Assembly: GCA_963843595.1 (NCBI GenBank)
Contig: CAWJLG010000015.1
Coordinates: 248,001-312,000, forward strand
Direction: 5' to 3'
DNA length: 64,000 nucleotides
From: CAIWHR01 sp963843595
GTDB taxonomy: Bacteria; Pseudomonadota; Gammaproteobacteria; Burkholderiales; Casimicrobiaceae
In this document: positions 20,736-30,147 of the stretch, piece by piece
How the letters are laid out: each line of letters begins with the position of its first letter
How positions within the stretch are numbered: the stretch's first letter is position 1
Notes under the pieces: model-generated
Databases searched by the model: none
The model's input: the letters and a program-made list of their open reading frames with translations, nothing else
What the model was told of the DNA's origin: nothing
Made by a program: the position numbers and the translations under genes

Positions 20736-22540
20736 TCAGATCGTCAGCTTGCGCAGCATTTCCGGGTTCTTCACAACGGACTTCTGCCGACTCGGCGGCG
20801 CGTCGTAGAGACCGGCGGGTGGGTTGGTCTCGAGCCGCGAGAGCACCGTCGGGTTGGCGCAGGCCTGGTCGAAGCGGACCGCGACCTCGTTGCCCATCGT
20901 GGCCCCGAGGGAGAAGCATGCCTGGCCGAGTTTCGCGTTGAGCGGCTTGAGCACGCGGACCGCGATGATGTCACCGGCCGCGCCGCTCCCGCCAAGCTCA
21001 ACGTCGTAGCCGCGGGGGCTTCCCGGCGGTCGCGCGGTCGCGGCGACGAGGCCCGGCAGCCCGACGAGCTCGCGTGCGAGCAGCTCTTCCGAGGCGGCGT
21101 CCGGCATTCCCTCGACGTTGAGCGTGATCTTCCGGCCGGTCACGTTCGCGTGCTGCAGGAAGAGCTCGCGCGAGAACTCGTCGGCGATCTTCGTGCCGAT
21201 CGCCTTCAGTGCCTCCTCCTCGGTCGCCCAGCTGCCGATCCCCTTCGGCAACGCGGTGTTGAAATAGATTTCCTCGTTCGTCTCGCGATCGAGGCACTTC
21301 ACCGTCCACGACGTCAGCGCGAACTTGGTCACCGTCACGCCCGAGGCCTGCAACCGCATCGACAGGCGCTTGATCCGGGCCTCGCCGATCACGGCGAAGT
21401 CCGCGCCTTTCCGGCCGTCGCTGCCGCCCGGCATGCCTTCCGCCCAGGTGCGAAAGCCGAACGACTTGATGCGATCCTTGAGAATGTTTTCCGCGACGGG
21501 CGAGGGCTGCGGCGGGACGTTCGGCGCTTCGGCGTCGGCGACGTCGATCTGCACCGACACCTTCGGGTCGCCGCTGGCGCGAATGAGCTCGACGCGCTCG
21601 TCGCGTGACATCTGGTTGAGCGACTTCTGGACCGCCCTGACGTTGACCACGGCTTCGGTGGTGATCGACATCAGGCCGTCCTTGCCGAGGCGGGGCGGGC
21701 TTTCGCGGACCACGGTCGTGATGAAGTCGCCGCTCCTCGACAGCAGCCGGTCCTTCAGGAAGTCGTAGTTCCTGGCGAGCGAGTTCGCCTCGAGGAGGAG
21801 TCCCAGCACCTTTTCGACGGTCTGGCTTCGGGAATCGGCGCGCAGGTCGCTCTGCAGCAGGGCCTTGTCGCTCTGATAGCGGGGCTCGCTCGGGTCGATC
21901 AGCCCCACCGCGGAGACCAGCATCGTTCCCGGCTCGGACGGCAACGCCGCCGTTGCGGCGGAGGGCGCAGTCGCGCCACTGGCCGTGGCCGGGGGCTGCG
22001 TCGCCGGGAGGGTCGCCGCCGGGGCCTGCGCCGTGGGGCTCGACGCGGCTTTGCCGACCTCCGGTCCCTGGCGTTGCAGGTACAACCATGCGCCGGCGCC
22101 GATCGCGATCGCGGCAATCGCCACGACGATTGCGATCGCAGGGACCTGCGCCTTCTTCGCGTCGGCGCTCGTCGCGGCCGCGGCCGGTTGGCGCGCCGGC
22201 TTGCCGGCATCGTCGGGAGCCGGACTTGCGCTGCCGATGACGGTTGCGTCCGACTGCGCGACGCGCCCGGCCCCGTGTTCGGCGACCAGCGTCGCCTCTG
22301 CCGTAGCGCCGGAGCTTGCCGCCGCGGCGGAACGGATCGCATCGGCAAACGCCGGCGCGGTCTGGAACCGGTCGTCGGCGCGCTTCGCTAGCGCCTTGCG
22401 CACGACCACGTCCATGCCGGACGGCACCTGAACGTTGAGCGACGACGGCGGCAGCGGATCCTCCTTCAGCACCTTCTGCATCGTCGTGGTCGCGGACCCG
22501 GCAAACGGCCGCTCGCCGGTCAGGAACTGGTAGAGGATCG
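20736..22540 (-). CDS. Ser/Thr kinase, C-terminal part: kinase C-lobe end, TM segment and extracytoplasmic domain (frameshifted from N-part)
   Basis: Continues the kinase in a different frame: LYQFLTGERPFAG, then PSGMDVVVRKALAKRADDRFQTAPAF (end of the C-lobe). A long Ala/Pro/Gln-rich linker follows, then one membrane helix (IAIVVAIAAIAIGAGAWLYL) and about 370 residues outside the membrane. The outer part contains a domain resembling CsgG/FlgT-type folds (GADFAVIGEARIKRLSM, then WTVKCLDRETNEEIYF, then EALKAIGTKIADEFSRELF) and a final domain near GLPGLVAATARPPGSPRGYDVE. That outer domain resembles the exported protein encoded at 24095-24781. Prodigal-type calling would start this piece at ATG 22481; the true protein starts at 23136. 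Confidence 0.75.
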
Positions 22541-23136
22541 ACGCCGGCCGAGAAGAGGTCGCTGCGTCCGTCGACGGGCAGCCCCATGATCTGCTCGGGC
22601 GACATGTAGCTCGGCGTGCCCAGTACCGTGCCGACCTGCGTCAGGTTCGACGACTCGATGTGGGCGATGCCGAAGTCCGCGACTTTCACGGTTCCATCCG
22701 GCAGCAGGAAGATGTTGGCGGGCTTGATGTCGCGGTGGATGACGCCTTGACGGTGCGAATAGTCGAGCGCCGACAGGATCTGCGTCATGATCCGCACCGC
22801 GTCGGCCATGTTGAAGCGCTCGTTCGCGTCGAAATAGTCCTTGAGCTCGCGGCCGTCGACGAACTCCATCGCGATGTACCAGACGTTCGCGTCTTCGCCG
22901 AAGTCGTAGATGGAAACGATGTTGGGGTGGTTGAGCCGTCCGGCGGCCTGCGCCTCGCGGCGGAAGCGCGCGATCACCGCCGCCGGCGTTTCCCCGGTGA
23001 GCGGATCGGGGCGTATGGTCTTGAGCGCGACGACACGCTTGATCAGCGGGTCGTAGCCCTCGTAGACGATGCCCATGGCGCCGCGTCCGATTTCGCGCCT
23101 CACCTCGTACTTGCCGAGGTTCTGGATGTCCGCCAT
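22541..23136 (-). CDS. Ser/Thr protein kinase (PknB-like), N-terminal catalytic part
   Basis: Starts MADIQNLGKYEVRREIGRGA at ATG 23136. Gly loop GRGAMGIVYEG, catalytic Lys in VVALKTI, HRDIKPANIF catalytic loop, DFG, and the activation segment GTPSYMSPEQIMG are all intact, so the kinase domain itself looks active. The frame breaks after SDLFSAGV near 22540: one extra base separates it from ILYQFLTGERPFAG in the next frame. Read across the break the protein is about 800 residues, with a cytoplasmic kinase, one membrane helix and a large outer domain. It is the last gene of a three-gene minus-strand operon with two exported proteins. Confidence 0.85.
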
Positions 23137-23211
23137 GCGTCGCTCTCCCTCGCGCCCGAAAACGGCGACGCCGGCGGCAGGCCGGCGTCGCGGGTCCGGA
23201 CCGTCAGCCGG

Positions 23212-24048
23212 TCACTTGTACTTGCTGTCGATATCCCATACCGATTTCTGCACCAGGCGCTGGACCATCGTGTCGAGCGAGACGCCGCCCTGCTGCGACT
23301 GCGAAACGCCCAACGCGCCCGACGACGTCGCGCCGACCTCCATCTTCTCTTCGGTGTAGCCCGTCGCGACCTGCTCGGTGGTCTCGGCGTTGATGATCTT
23401 GTAGCGCATGCCGATGACCCAGACGCCGGTCGATTCGCCCGTATGAACCGACCCCACGGCGGTGCCCCCCACGGCGCCCGCCGCCGCGCCGCCGCGCGAC
23501 CCGCTGAAGGCGCCCAGCAGGCCGGCCATCTGCCCGAGCGTGCGGCCGTCGAAACCGGATTGCGCCGCCGCGACCTGCTCGGTCTTCAGGATGTCGAATT
23601 TCACGACGTACTTGGTGGACTTGAGCTTGCCCATCTTGAGGAACTTGCGTGCCTGGTCCGGGTCGCCGAGGTTGTACGCGAGCTCGAACTCATTCAACAG
23701 CGGGCCGAGGTTCGCCCGCTCCAGCACCGGAAAGTTGGCGCTCGACAGCTCGATCTCGCCGAAGTCCGCGATGTTGTTCGCGGTGAATTTCTGCAGGAAC
23801 GTCGCATTGTTGCTCTTGATCTCCCCCGGGATGACGATCACGGCGGGCCCTTTCCTGCTCGCGTTCGTATAGGTGACCGGCTGGTAGATCGTCTGGTCAG
23901 CCGCCGCGTTCGCCTTCTGCGACGTCTCCTTGCCGGCCGTGGGCGATGGGTTGCCCCAGGTCGGTTGCGCGGATGCGATCGGCGTCGCGGCGATCAGGGC
24001 CGCAGCGAGCAGAAACTTCATGCAGTCGAGGGTCGCGAGATGGCTCAT
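23212..24048 (-). CDS. CsgG-like secreted protein
   Basis: 278 residues. Start ATG 24048 has a strong AAAGGAG site 8 bases upstream; the signal peptide is KFLLAAALIAATPIASAQ. The mature protein has FPVLERANLGPLLNEFELA, close to the ER-x-x-L-x-x-LLNE hallmark of CsgG proteins, then TKYVVKFDILKTEQV, a Gly-rich stretch GGAAAGAVGGTAVGS, and MRYKIINAETTEQVATG. There is no lipobox Cys at the cleavage site, unlike true CsgG, which is a lipoprotein channel for curli subunits. No csgA, csgB or csgE is nearby. It lies between the exported 24095 gene and the kinase gene, with 47 and 75 bases of spacing, so one operon is likely. Confidence 0.7.
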   Translation of the reverse strand: MSHLATLDCMKFLLAAALIAATPIASAQPTWGNPSPTAGKETSQKANAAADQTIYQPVTYTNASRKGPAVIVIPGEIKSNNATFLQKFTANNIADFGEIELSSANFPVLERANLGPLLNEFELAYNLGDPDQARKFLKMGKLKSTKYVVKFDILKTEQVAAAQSGFDGRTLGQMAGLLGAFSGSRGGAAAGAVGGTAVGSVHTGESTGVWVIGMRYKIINAETTEQVATGYTEEKMEVGATSSGALGVSQSQQGGVSLDTMVQRLVQKSVWDIDSKYK

Positions 24049-24094
24049 GGCGATGACTCCTTTCGACGTTGAATGCGAGGCCGCAACGGCCCGT

Positions 24095-24781
24095 TCACTT
24101 CGGCGCCGGCTTCTTCGCGGGACCGGATCCGGCATTCCGGCAATAGTCCGCATAGAGGCCGGCCACCACCTCGTCCGCCTGCTCGTTCACCAGGGTCAGC
24201 GCCATGCGCGCGACGTCGGCGCCGGCGTACGAGCTCGAGCTCGCTTCGGCATCGGAGATCACGCGCCCGTTGGCACCGGAGAGCGTGAATTTCATGTTCA
24301 CGGACACCTGGTTGACCGCCATCATCGGGTTCCGGCTGGCCTGCGCGGATATCAGGCCGCGCAGCACGAAGCTCGCGCCGAGCCGCTTCGACGCGCTGAG
24401 CGCGGCGTCCGGGTCGTTCCTGAAGTAGGCGTCGATTTCCGCCTGCGCGATCTGGCTGCGGATCTCCTCGGGGGTATAGGTTCGCAACCCGAGCGCGCGC
24501 AGGCGGCTGTTGATGGCCTGGAAATGCGGGCCGTAATTCTGCTGCTGTGCGGCGATGTAGCCATTGGACTGCAACTCGCCGATGACCACCATGATCTTCT
24601 TGTCCTTGATCTGTGCACGGCACGGTGTCGAAAGCTGCTCCGCGATGCGATTCTGGCGCGCCTCGCTTTCGGCGCGGTCGGATTCATCCGGCTGCGAGAA
24701 CTTGAACCCCTGCGCGCCGGCTGCTCCGGCGGCCAGGAGGACCGGGATGGCGAGAATCGCCAATGCACGCTGCGTTCGCAC
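24095..24781 (-). CDS. Exported protein, CsgG/FlgT-fold-like, partner of the kinase operon
   Basis: 228 residues with a signal peptide (ALAILAIPVLLAAGAAGAQG). The mature part runs CRAQIKDKKIMVVIGELQSN, then LRALGLRTYTPEEIRSQIAQ, then ASKRLGASFVLRGLI, then VNMKFTLSGANGRVISDAEA and ends AGLYADYC. This order (short beta start, helix with a long acidic loop, GA-x-F-V-L-x-G strand, then a meander) parallels the outer domain of the neighbouring kinase. I do not recognise a named family. First gene of the operon. Two Cys near the ends of the mature chain could form a disulfide. Confidence 0.6.
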   Translation of the reverse strand: MRTQRALAILAIPVLLAAGAAGAQGFKFSQPDESDRAESEARQNRIAEQLSTPCRAQIKDKKIMVVIGELQSNGYIAAQQQNYGPHFQAINSRLRALGLRTYTPEEIRSQIAQAEIDAYFRNDPDAALSASKRLGASFVLRGLISAQASRNPMMAVNQVSVNMKFTLSGANGRVISDAEASSSSYAGADVARMALTLVNEQADEVVAGLYADYCRNAGSGPAKKPAPK

Positions 24782-24977
24782 GGGTATCCGGAAGAACGGG
24801 GCCGATACAGGGAGAGCGGGGCTCAGAATCCGGGGAGGTTAGCCCAACAGGGGCGGGAAATCCATCATGCGCAGAATTCGGCGTCCGGCGGCCCGATCGG
24901 GCGTGAGGACGCGCGTTCGGCGTGCGCCGATCGCCCCCGGGACGCGGCACCGGCGAGGCGCGGGGCCATCGGCGAGG

Positions 24978-25214
24978 CTAGGGCAGCGTCGTTCCTGCCT
25001 TGCACTCCACGGGGTCCGCACCGCCCTGTCCGGTGCGGCAGACATACACCGCGCGCGTCGTCGATTCGTAGAACCAGACGAATGAAAGGCCGTTCGACGA
25101 GGACGTTCCGATCGGCATCACTGCCTGGCGGACGTCCGGACGGCCTTGGGCAAGCGCATGAAAGCCGTAGCCTGCGATGACTGCAACGAGTATCAGAGCT
25201 GCAACCTTGGTCAT
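24978..25214 (-). CDS. Small secreted protein, unknown
   Basis: 78 residues. MTKVAALILVAVIAGYGFHALAQ is a clear signal peptide or anchor; the mature part has two Cys (VYVCRTGQGGADPVECKAG) that could be a disulfide pair. A GGAGGAT ribosome site lies just before the ATG at 25214. No family recognised. It stands alone between the kinase operon and the LuxR-type gene. Confidence 0.6.
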   Translation of the reverse strand: MTKVAALILVAVIAGYGFHALAQGRPDVRQAVMPIGTSSSNGLSFVWFYESTTRAVYVCRTGQGGADPVECKAGTTLP

Positions 25215-25654
25215 GGGATCCTCCTCGTCGTCTGGCCGTTGCCAGACCATACGATACGACCAGAGCCGTCGCTTTCCCAATGCCGCGTTGCCCAAAATCC
25301 GCGCAACCCAGCTGAACGCGAGACGAGGCGCGGGTTTCCGCACGGTCCGACACGACCTATCCACAGATTTTGTGGATGACTGCCTTGGCTCGCAGCGCTT
25401 GGCCACCCATCGCGGCTTCGATGATTCGGCCGTCCCTCCCGTTGCCTATCCGCCGATTAATGCACACGGCAGGGATCGTTCGAGCAGACCTTGCATGCTT
25501 TCCTTTGATTTTGCTGGAGAACCGTGACTATACTGACCGGACAAGGCAGGGGTCTGTGGGCGGTTCGCGGAAGCTGTCGCGTCCATCCACGGCGCTTCGG
25601 GATCGTCCGATCGACGTGCCGGTCAGGCATGGGCCGGCAGAACAGGGGGCTGTC

Positions 25655-26041
25655 ATGAAGAATGACCGGGCTTGCCTGCCAGCCGAAACGAATTCGTTCT
25701 GCAATCGCGAGCCCGCGCGCAGCGCCGGTTCGTCCATGTTCTCGCCCGAGGCGTGGAGGCAGATAGGGCAGAGCCTCGGGCTCTCCGGTCGGGAATTGCA
25801 GATCGTGCGCGGCGCGTTCGACGACAAGACCGAATCCGCCATCGCGGCTGATCTCCGCATCTCGCCGAGCACGATCCATACGCACGTCGAGCGCCTGCAC
25901 CACAAGCTGGTCATCACGGATCGGGCGCAACTCCTGCTGCGAATTACCCAGGAGTTCCTGGCGCTGACCGCCACGCCGGGAAGCGATCTGCCGCCGATCT
26001 GCGCCGATCGCGGTACGCGTCGCTGCCGCCTCCGCACGTAG
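25655..26041 (+). CDS. LuxR-type HTH regulator, single domain
   Basis: 128 residues from ATG 25655, with an AGGGGG site just upstream. The HTH occupies about residues 45-105: LGLSGRELQIVRGAFDDKTESAIA, then LRISPSTIHTHVERLHHKL, matching the GerE/LuxR fold with the usual T(V/I)-x-x-H recognition helix. There is no receiver or autoinducer domain, so it may respond through its level alone or be a remnant of a larger regulator. The frame is open upstream to 25370 but that part does not look coding. Confidence 0.75.
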   Translation: MKNDRACLPAETNSFCNREPARSAGSSMFSPEAWRQIGQSLGLSGRELQIVRGAFDDKTESAIAADLRISPSTIHTHVERLHHKLVITDRAQLLLRITQEFLALTATPGSDLPPICADRGTRRCRLRT

Positions 26042-26675
26042 CTCGTCGCCGCCAGTCCTGGCGGATCCGTTCTTCCTTCCTGTTGCTGTCGGGCCGCACG
26101 TTTGCGAGCCCGCCCGTCCGCCATCCTGTCGCTGAGCATCGGCGTCCGCTGCGCAGCCGACGGCCGCGGAGCCGACTTGCGACAGTCTGCCGCGCAGCCT
26201 AAAAGCTAGAAACGAAAACACTGCCGCTTCACACCGCCGCGAGACCATGTTCGTCGCGGTCCGTGGGCACAGCAACGCGGCGCGGAAAGTGTTCGCGGGC
26301 CAGGGAGGCTCCCCATGATCGCCCGTCGTTTTGCGGAGGCGTTTCGCGGTTGGCAGTTTCGCGTCCCATCGGTCCTGCATCCCAATCGCGGGCCGAGCAG
26401 AGGCTGCGCTGATTGCCTACGCCACCGACTTTGCGTTCAACGCTGTTTCGATCATCGAAGCGACACCGACACCGTTGTGCCGACGGTACCGGTAGGCATG
26501 CTTCCGCCAGGCGCCACGGTGAACCGTGTGGACTTAACGGGTTCAGATTGCCGAATCGGGTTGCCGCGCGTGCGCGCCACTTCCGGAATGCCGGAAAGGA
26601 GGTCTCGCGACTTGATACATCCCGCTCGTCCCCCAAAGAACGTCGCGCAACATTGAGCAGGCAAAAGGAGGACAC
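26042..26675 (+). other. Intergenic stretch, no gene seen
   Basis: 634 bases between the LuxR-type gene and the first WWQW gene. Short open frames occur on both strands but none has a family signature or a ribosome site. The last 20 bases hold the AAAAGGAGG ribosome site of the next gene. The stretch is less GC-biased than its surroundings by eye and could contain a decayed gene. Confidence 0.5.
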
Positions 26676-27356
26676 ATGAACAAGCGCTGTGGTCGCATCG
26701 TGTCAGTGGCCGCCATTGTCATCGCGGTCCTGGTGCCAACGAATCTCGCATTTGCGGGTGGCAGCGCTGCCGCCAAGAAACTGAGTTTCGAGTGGTGGCA
26801 GTGGGTGATCTCCATTCCGGCGTCGGAGAACCCGATGCTCGATTCGACGGGCGAGAAGTGCATGGTCGGCCAGCATGGCGACACCTGGTTCCTTGCCGGC
26901 AGCTGGATTGGCTCCGTAACGCGCACGTGCGCGATACCCGCGAACGTGAAGCTGTTCTTCCCTGTGCTCAATTACATCGGCGCCGACACTCCCGGCCAAT
27001 GCGGACAGGGACCATCGCGGTCAAGCAACTCCTGGCGGACCGAAGCAGACATGAACATGGACGCCGCCCCAAATATGTCGGTAACGCTCGACACCAGGTC
27101 GGCCGGGAAGATCGTGCGGGTGCAATCGAAAGTTTTTGCCGTGTCGGTTCCCGAAGACAACGCGTTCGTCGCGGCCGGGTTCTTCTGCCCCCCCGGAGAC
27201 CCGCTGGTCGCAGGGATCTATTCGCCCGCTGTGGACGACGGCTATTACATGCAGCTCAATCCGCTGTCGGTCGGCCAGCACACGCTGATTATTCAAGTGG
27301 GCAGGCACTCCGTAATCACCTACATCCTGGAGGTCGAGCCGGTCGCGTTGCAGTAG
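26676..27356 (+). CDS. Secreted WWQW-motif protein, copy 1
   Basis: 226 residues with a strong AAAGGAGGA site and a signal peptide (IVSVAAIVIAVLVPTNLAFAGG). The mature protein starts with FEWWQWVISIPASENPMLDS, then KCMVGQHGDTWFLAGSW, TRTCAIPANVKLFFPVLNYI, and ends in a beta-rich region GQHTLIIQVGRHSVITYIL. Several Cys suggest disulfides in the periplasm or outside the cell. It is a clear paralog of the protein encoded at 27554-28316. I do not recognise a named family. Confidence 0.75.
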   Translation: MNKRCGRIVSVAAIVIAVLVPTNLAFAGGSAAAKKLSFEWWQWVISIPASENPMLDSTGEKCMVGQHGDTWFLAGSWIGSVTRTCAIPANVKLFFPVLNYIGADTPGQCGQGPSRSSNSWRTEADMNMDAAPNMSVTLDTRSAGKIVRVQSKVFAVSVPEDNAFVAAGFFCPPGDPLVAGIYSPAVDDGYYMQLNPLSVGQHTLIIQVGRHSVITYILEVEPVALQ

Positions 27357-27553
27357 CGCGCAAGGGCCGGTGCACGAGCATCCCTGAGAACGGGGCCGGC
27401 ACGAAGTGAACAGTGGGCGAGGCTTGCCCGTCACCTCGCCCGCACCGAAGCCAAGGGGTTCTCTAACGTAGCACCGCACTTGGCGTTCTGGTGCGACGTG
27501 CAATGCGGGATGGTCTCCCGTGTAGTCGAACGTCAACACAGTAGGAGGATGTC

Positions 27554-28316
27554 ATGGCCGAAAAACACAGGAAACATCAACTGTTGGGCGCTCTGTTCGT
27601 GGCGCTGCTCAGCTTGCCGGCATTGATGCCGACGGTCGCGCGAGCAGATGCGTCTGCGCAGGTGCTCGGTGCCACCATCGGCGAATGGTCGGCTCGATGG
27701 TGGCAGTGGGCCCTGGGAATTCCGGCGCCAATCAACCCGGTGTCCGACCTTACCGGGGCAAATTGCGGCGTAGGTCAACAGGGGCCCGTGTGGTTCCTGG
27801 CGGGCACAGGGTTCTTATCCCCCCCTCCTGGTCCAGTTACTCGCGATTGCCAAGTCCCGGCGCAAAGATACATCTTCTTTCCCGATCGCTAATTATTTCT
27901 GGGTGCAGACGAGTGGCGATAATCCCGCCAACACTGAAACCGACTACAGGCAGTGCGTTTCCGGGATTCCGGGCGGCGTCTTGGGTTGCGGCGACGGGAT
28001 AGCACCCGTTGCGGGAGATTTGGAGGCGACCCTCGATGGGGTTCCGGTCATATTCGACTACCGCACGCCGATCGTGCGTGCCCAGAGTCCCCTGTTCATG
28101 GTGATATGGCCGTACAACAATGTCTTCGGTTTGAATCCTGCGGACGAAAATTGTCCCAAGTGTCGTGAAGCGGTTTCGGAGGGCTTCTGGGTGATGCTGC
28201 CGCCGCTCAGCCCCGGGGTTCACACACTCTCGTTCCGCGCAGGTGATGGCACAAGCGATTGGCAGGACGTCACGTACCGTCTGACGGTGCAAAGGAAGGG
28301 GTCGGGCCACCATTGA
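27554..28316 (+). pseudogene. Secreted WWQW-motif protein, copy 2 (one-base frameshift)
   Basis: Starts at ATG 27554 with a near-perfect GTAGGAGGA site and a signal peptide ending TVARADA. RWWQWALGIPAPINPVSDLTG, NCGVGQQGPVWFLAG and TRDCQVPAQRYIFFP align with copy 1. The frame is lost at 27881-27883, where CCC reads as PDR-stop; dropping one C restores FFPIANYFWVQTSGDNPANT and runs on to a stop at 28316 with GVHTLSFRAGDG near the end. So the intended protein is about 253 residues. A sequencing error in the C run is as likely as a real mutation. Confidence 0.75.
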
Positions 28317-28588
28317 GCATCCCGATCGCTTGAAGGTCAGACCTGATCCTCTGACTGGCGACTCCCGTGCCGCGCTGCCGGAGCCGTTGCAATGCGCGAA
28401 CGTCCTTCGGTAGAGGCGGCGCGGGGTGCCGCTTGTTCGGTTCCGCGCCAATGACCGAACCGTGCCCAGGCGAACGCGACCAGCACGGCGCGTACCGGGA
28501 AGTGGTCGGCGCTCGCATGCATTAGGCACGCTTGCCGCGCTTGCGTGGCAATGCCACGCCTGCCTCCGCCGGGCCGGTGGACGCGACG

Positions 28589-29192
28589 CTACCTCGCAAG
28601 CAAGGCGACGCCGACGCAGGCGACGAGCAGCCAAGTTGCGAAGTGCCCCGACCCCGTCGGAATCGCCTGCTCGGGTGAAGCACGCTTGTCGCCGGTGATC
28701 ATCGCGGCGACCAGATTTTCGCGGTGCAGGAGACTGCCCGCCACAACGCCCAGCCAGGTGGATGCCGATCATGACGAGCAGCGCGATCGACAGCGCCTCG
28801 TGGGCATCGCCGACGTAACGGGGTCCCCAGTCTTCGTAGTCGGCAATCCCGCTGACGCAGGCGCAGAGCGCGAGCGTGAGCAGCGCGAAGATCGACCAGC
28901 CTCCCGCCGGGTTGTGGCCGGGATAGTGCTGCGGGGTTCCGCGCAGCGCGGCCGCGACGTAGGCGAGCGCCGCCCGCGGCGAAAAGGCAAACGCGACAAA
29001 GCGTGCGTGCCGCGTCCCGACCACGCCCCAGGCCGCGCGGAAGGCGATCACCGCGAGCATCACGTAACCCGCCTTCACGTGGATGAGACGCCAGGCCTCG
29101 CGCTCGGCCGTGACCCACGCGACGACGAAGGAGGTTGCCAGCAGCCAATGCCCGAGGCGCGTCGGCAAGTCCCAGACCCGAACCTTCACCAT
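28589..29192 (-). CDS. Cytochrome b561-type membrane protein (frameshifted)
   Basis: Starts MVKVRVWDLPTRLGHWLLAT, the N-terminus of bacterial cytochrome b561/Ni-hydrogenase b-type proteins, with haem-ligand histidines in GHWLL, IHVKAGYVML and HEALSIALLVMIGIH. Four membrane segments are visible. After GIHLAG the frame breaks near 28750, where one extra G is present; corrected, it continues VVAGSLLHRENLVAAMITGDKR and ends with a last helix at 28589. It follows the diheme cytochrome gene with no spacer. In the SHP operons of purple bacteria and Shewanella this protein is the membrane electron donor to DHC. Confidence 0.8.
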
Positions 29193-29657
29193 TCAGGGAC
29201 CGCCCGGCACTTTCGCGTCGTGACCGAACACACCGCGGTCCGCCTCGGGATGGCACGCGCCGCAGTTGGAGCGACGCTTCACGTCGGGCCGGGTCCAGGC
29301 AGACACCGGGACCTCGGCATGGTGGTTCCGGAAATAGGGCGTCGAGGTCAGGTGCAGGTCCGTTGGCGTCATTCGCGCGGCCCTGTCCATGGCTCCGTAG
29401 CGGACAAGCACTGCGGCAATCCTGCTGACCTCGTCCGCGGACAGCGAGGCGTTTACGCCGAAGTGCCGGTCCAGCCCATCGAGGATTTGCTGCCAGTCCT
29501 GCTTGCGCAGCATTTGGGGCGGAAAGGCGTCGTGGCAGCTTCCGCATTCGGCACGGTAGAGCGGGTCGATGTCGGGCGGCATCTGTACATCGGCGGCAGC
29601 GGGCTGAACCAGGAGGAAGACGACGAACGCCAGCGGAACCCACCAGAACCGGCTCAT
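29193..29657 (-). CDS. dhc: Diheme cytochrome c (DHC type)
   Basis: 154 residues with a signal peptide (WWVPLAFVVFLLVQPAAA). Two haem sites, CGSCH near residue 38 and CGACH near residue 133, match the DHC family known from Rhodobacter sphaeroides, where it delivers electrons to SHP. Conserved ILDGLDRHFGVNASLS and TSTPYFRNHHAEVP landmarks are present. Start and stop overlap or abut its neighbours (ATGA with shp, zero spacing with the cytochrome b gene). Confidence 0.85.
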   Translation of the reverse strand: MSRFWWVPLAFVVFLLVQPAAADVQMPPDIDPLYRAECGSCHDAFPPQMLRKQDWQQILDGLDRHFGVNASLSADEVSRIAAVLVRYGAMDRAARMTPTDLHLTSTPYFRNHHAEVPVSAWTRPDVKRRSNCGACHPEADRGVFGHDAKVPGGP

Positions 29658-30085
29658 GGCTTGGCGGTCAGCAGGAACGCGATGAAATTGGCCTTCTCGC
29701 CCGACGAGCATTCCCGCCCCACAACTTCGGTGCAGTTGCGACGGAACCACTTTTCGACGTGCGCCCACTCGGTGAAGCGCTCGGCGTTCGCGGCAGGCGC
29801 AAGGGGCGCGATCCGCTTGCCGGTCACCGCGTGCTTCCCGACGGCCGCAGGGTTGTCCGTATGGCAGGTGGAACAGCTCGGAAAATCAGCGGAGACGTTG
29901 AACTGGCGCAGGAAGAAACCGCGCCCGGCATCGGCTGATACCTCGACGCTCGGCTGCGCCTTCGCCGCATCGGCACGATAGCGCGCGACCAGATCCGATG
30001 GCGTGTCTGCCATCGCGCAACCGGCGACGCCCGCGGCGAAGAGGGCGACGCAACGCAACAGAGCAACGGTGGTCTTGGATGCCAT
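29654..30085 (-). CDS. shp: SHP-type monohaem cytochrome c (DUF1924)
   Basis: 143 residues with a signal peptide (VALLRCVALFAAGVAGCAMA). The haem site is CSTCH at residues 71-75, in the segment FPSCSTCHTDNP. GRGFFLRQ before it and the C-terminal WFRRNCTEVVGRECSSGEKANFIAFLL are DUF1924/SHP features. SHP has an unusual asparagine haem ligand that is displaced on oxygen binding; NADP(AA) just after the CHTDNP could include it but the residue cannot be fixed by eye. First gene of the shp-dhc-cytochrome b operon. Confidence 0.85.
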   Translation of the reverse strand: MASKTTVALLRCVALFAAGVAGCAMADTPSDLVARYRADAAKAQPSVEVSADAGRGFFLRQFNVSADFPSCSTCHTDNPAAVGKHAVTGKRIAPLAPAANAERFTEWAHVEKWFRRNCTEVVGRECSSGEKANFIAFLLTAKP

Positions 30086-30111
30086 GGGGGGAATTATAGG
30101 ACCGCCGCCGT

Positions 30112-30147
30112 TTGACATTCGCTGCCTGGGCAGTAATATTCGCTGCC
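30112..30147 (+). promoter_or_regulatory. Promoter and operator of the marR efflux operon
   Basis: TTGACA (30112-30117), 16 bases, then TAATAT (30134-30139): a near-consensus sigma-70 promoter. The spacer contains the perfect palindrome CTGCCTGGGCAG (30122-30133), and the decamer ATTCGCTGCC occurs twice (30117-30126 and 30138-30147). The predicted transcript start falls on or a base or two before the marR ATG at 30148, so the message would have almost no leader. The palindrome between -35 and -10 is a natural site for MarR autorepression. Confidence 0.7.

Noticed and set aside
23212..24048. A curli secretion locus
   Set aside because: The protein is CsgG-like but has no lipobox and no csgA/B/E/F genes are nearby, so a curli role is not supported.
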